From Hofstenia miamia (taxonomy: Eukaryota > Xenacoelomorpha > Acoela), in the NCBI GenBank assembly GCA_004352715.1, contig SCFE01000046.1:566413-613477 (forward strand): 47,065 bases of DNA. Direction: 5' to 3'. The notes under the pieces were generated by a model, which worked only from the letters and a program-made list of their open reading frames with translations, ran no database searches and was not told the origin of the DNA. Positions 45,832 through 47,065 of this stretch are shown here, one piece after another. Each line of letters begins with the position of its first letter. Position 1 is the stretch's first letter. A program made the translations under genes and the position numbers.

Positions 45832-46913
45832 GAGTCAAAAGCAATTTATTGCAAAAAATCGTTGGTACAAAACTATAAACTAAAAGCTATTTACAAAATA
45901 ATAGTAACATATACATATATAATATAATTGTGTGGTGTGTGTTTGTTGGGGATTTAATCATATTATTATTATTACTAATATTATTAAATTGCAGCCCAAA
46001 GCTATTCTAATTATATTTTATCAAGATAGAAAGGAATATAATCGAAGTCAAGCTTTAACATAACTGGTTCATATTTAATGAAAAATAATGTGTATTGATT
46101 ATTAAACATACTATTGGTCACTGCTAAGTAAGTAGATTGATTCGCACATTGCAAACATTCAACTTGCTTTGAAATATTTTAAAAATTGGGACTATTAATT
46201 CACAGAGTATATTTACTTATTAAATAATTTGATTTCCATTTGCAAATACGGTTATTATAAAAGCCATATTAATTTTCTCCAGTCACTGTTCTCCACTGCT
46301 CATCACGAACGTTTATTAGAATTGACTAACCTCGGAAAAATAATAGACGCCTGCCAAAAACTATTAAATCAGCCAGCTTGCGGCTATAATTTTATTTACA
46401 TTTATATCACCTATAGTGTGAACAATCCGGCGGGAGAGCACCAATCCTTAAATTTATACTGTAATTCTCTGAAAAGCATCTCCAACCTGAAATGATATGC
46501 ATAGATAAATTCTCAATTTATTGTTACTTTTAAAGTTTTTGTTAGGGCCAATTTTTTAAATTTTACTATTCTAATTACTTCATCAAAAGATTTTAATTGA
46601 TAGGTTGGGATCAATCAATCAATTAAAAGAGTAATCGATAATTTAAAAATCATTTACTCTCAATTTTTTTCGGATTGGGAAGGATACAAGCATAAAACCA
46701 GCTTAAAAAACATAGCCTTACACTGTACACTCAATTTTATAATTAATAGTTTGGAGTATACTGTTGTTCCTTGGCAAAAGAATGCTCATGTAAAAAATAT
46801 TTAAGCTTGTCAAATCTACATCACGGACTATCTTAGCGTTAATTAAAATTGTGTAGTTTTTAAAAGATAATCCGAATTTTTCAAAAATTAGTAACTCCTT
46901 TAAAAGAAAAATG

Positions 46914-46952
<39 letters not shown>

Positions 46953-47065
46953 GAACAGCAAAAACGAACAAAAAGCCATCTATATACATTGTCATCCAAA
47001 CAAATATTACTGGACAAACTTAAAAACTGAGTTGTGACTCAATATATATATATATATATATATAT
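45832..47065. other. Non-coding AT-rich stretch to window end
   Basis: Holds an ATT-rich patch near 45960-45985 and (TA)n tracts at about 46916-46949 and 47041-47065, the latter running off the window. No gene accepted. Confidence 0.5.

Noticed and set aside
45221-45844. 207-codon minus-strand frame
   Set aside because: Antisense shadow of the R4-like endonuclease frame; composition follows from the sense codons.
46229-46495. 88-codon plus-strand frame
   Set aside because: No recognisable domain or splice context on either strand; considered for the missing receptor signal-peptide exon and not supported.

Overview
This is a strongly AT-rich eukaryotic (invertebrate-animal-like) window. It has long introns, many (TA)n tracts, degraded transposons and several assembly gaps. 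There are no bacterial features: no operons, ribosome binding sites or CRISPR. The species cannot be named from the sequence. A Ty1/copia element, a Jockey/CR1-type LINE, an R4/Dong-type LINE and hAT-like MITEs all fit an invertebrate metazoan.

The one host gene I recognise is a non-NMDA (AMPA/kainate-type) ionotropic glutamate receptor on the minus strand. Six exons of its extracellular amino-terminal domain (ATD) were found by reading short open stretches bounded by TTTAG/TTTTAG acceptors and GT donors. In transcript order they are 42037-41909, 31430-31191, 7023-6848, 5694-5641, 5597-5406 and 2733-2569. All five junctions keep phase. The pieces align in order with the ATD, including a 54-nt exon and the two cysteines of the ATD disulfide. 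The signal-peptide exon (expected to the right) and the ligand-binding and membrane exons (expected to the left) were not found and probably lie outside the window. Introns range from 43 nt to about 24 kb, so most of the window is intron of this gene.

The introns are filled with mobile DNA. A structurally complete but coding-dead copia element (10787-15316, TSD CACTG, 148-149 bp LTRs) and a LINE reverse transcriptase fragment (18641-19606) sit in the 24-kb intron. A 5'-truncated R4/Dong-like LINE with a restriction-like endonuclease lies inside a TAA microsatellite at 45110-45817, to the right of the first exon found. All three are in the opposite orientation to the receptor. hAT-like MITEs lie at 4192-4503, 7157-7533 and 22005-22380, and several short repeat families recur.

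The assembly needs care. Exact 927-bp copies flank a single N at 16407, and exact 143-bp copies lie either side of a 143-bp insert bounded by single Ns at 36431 and 36575. Longer N gaps sit at (TA)n tracts.
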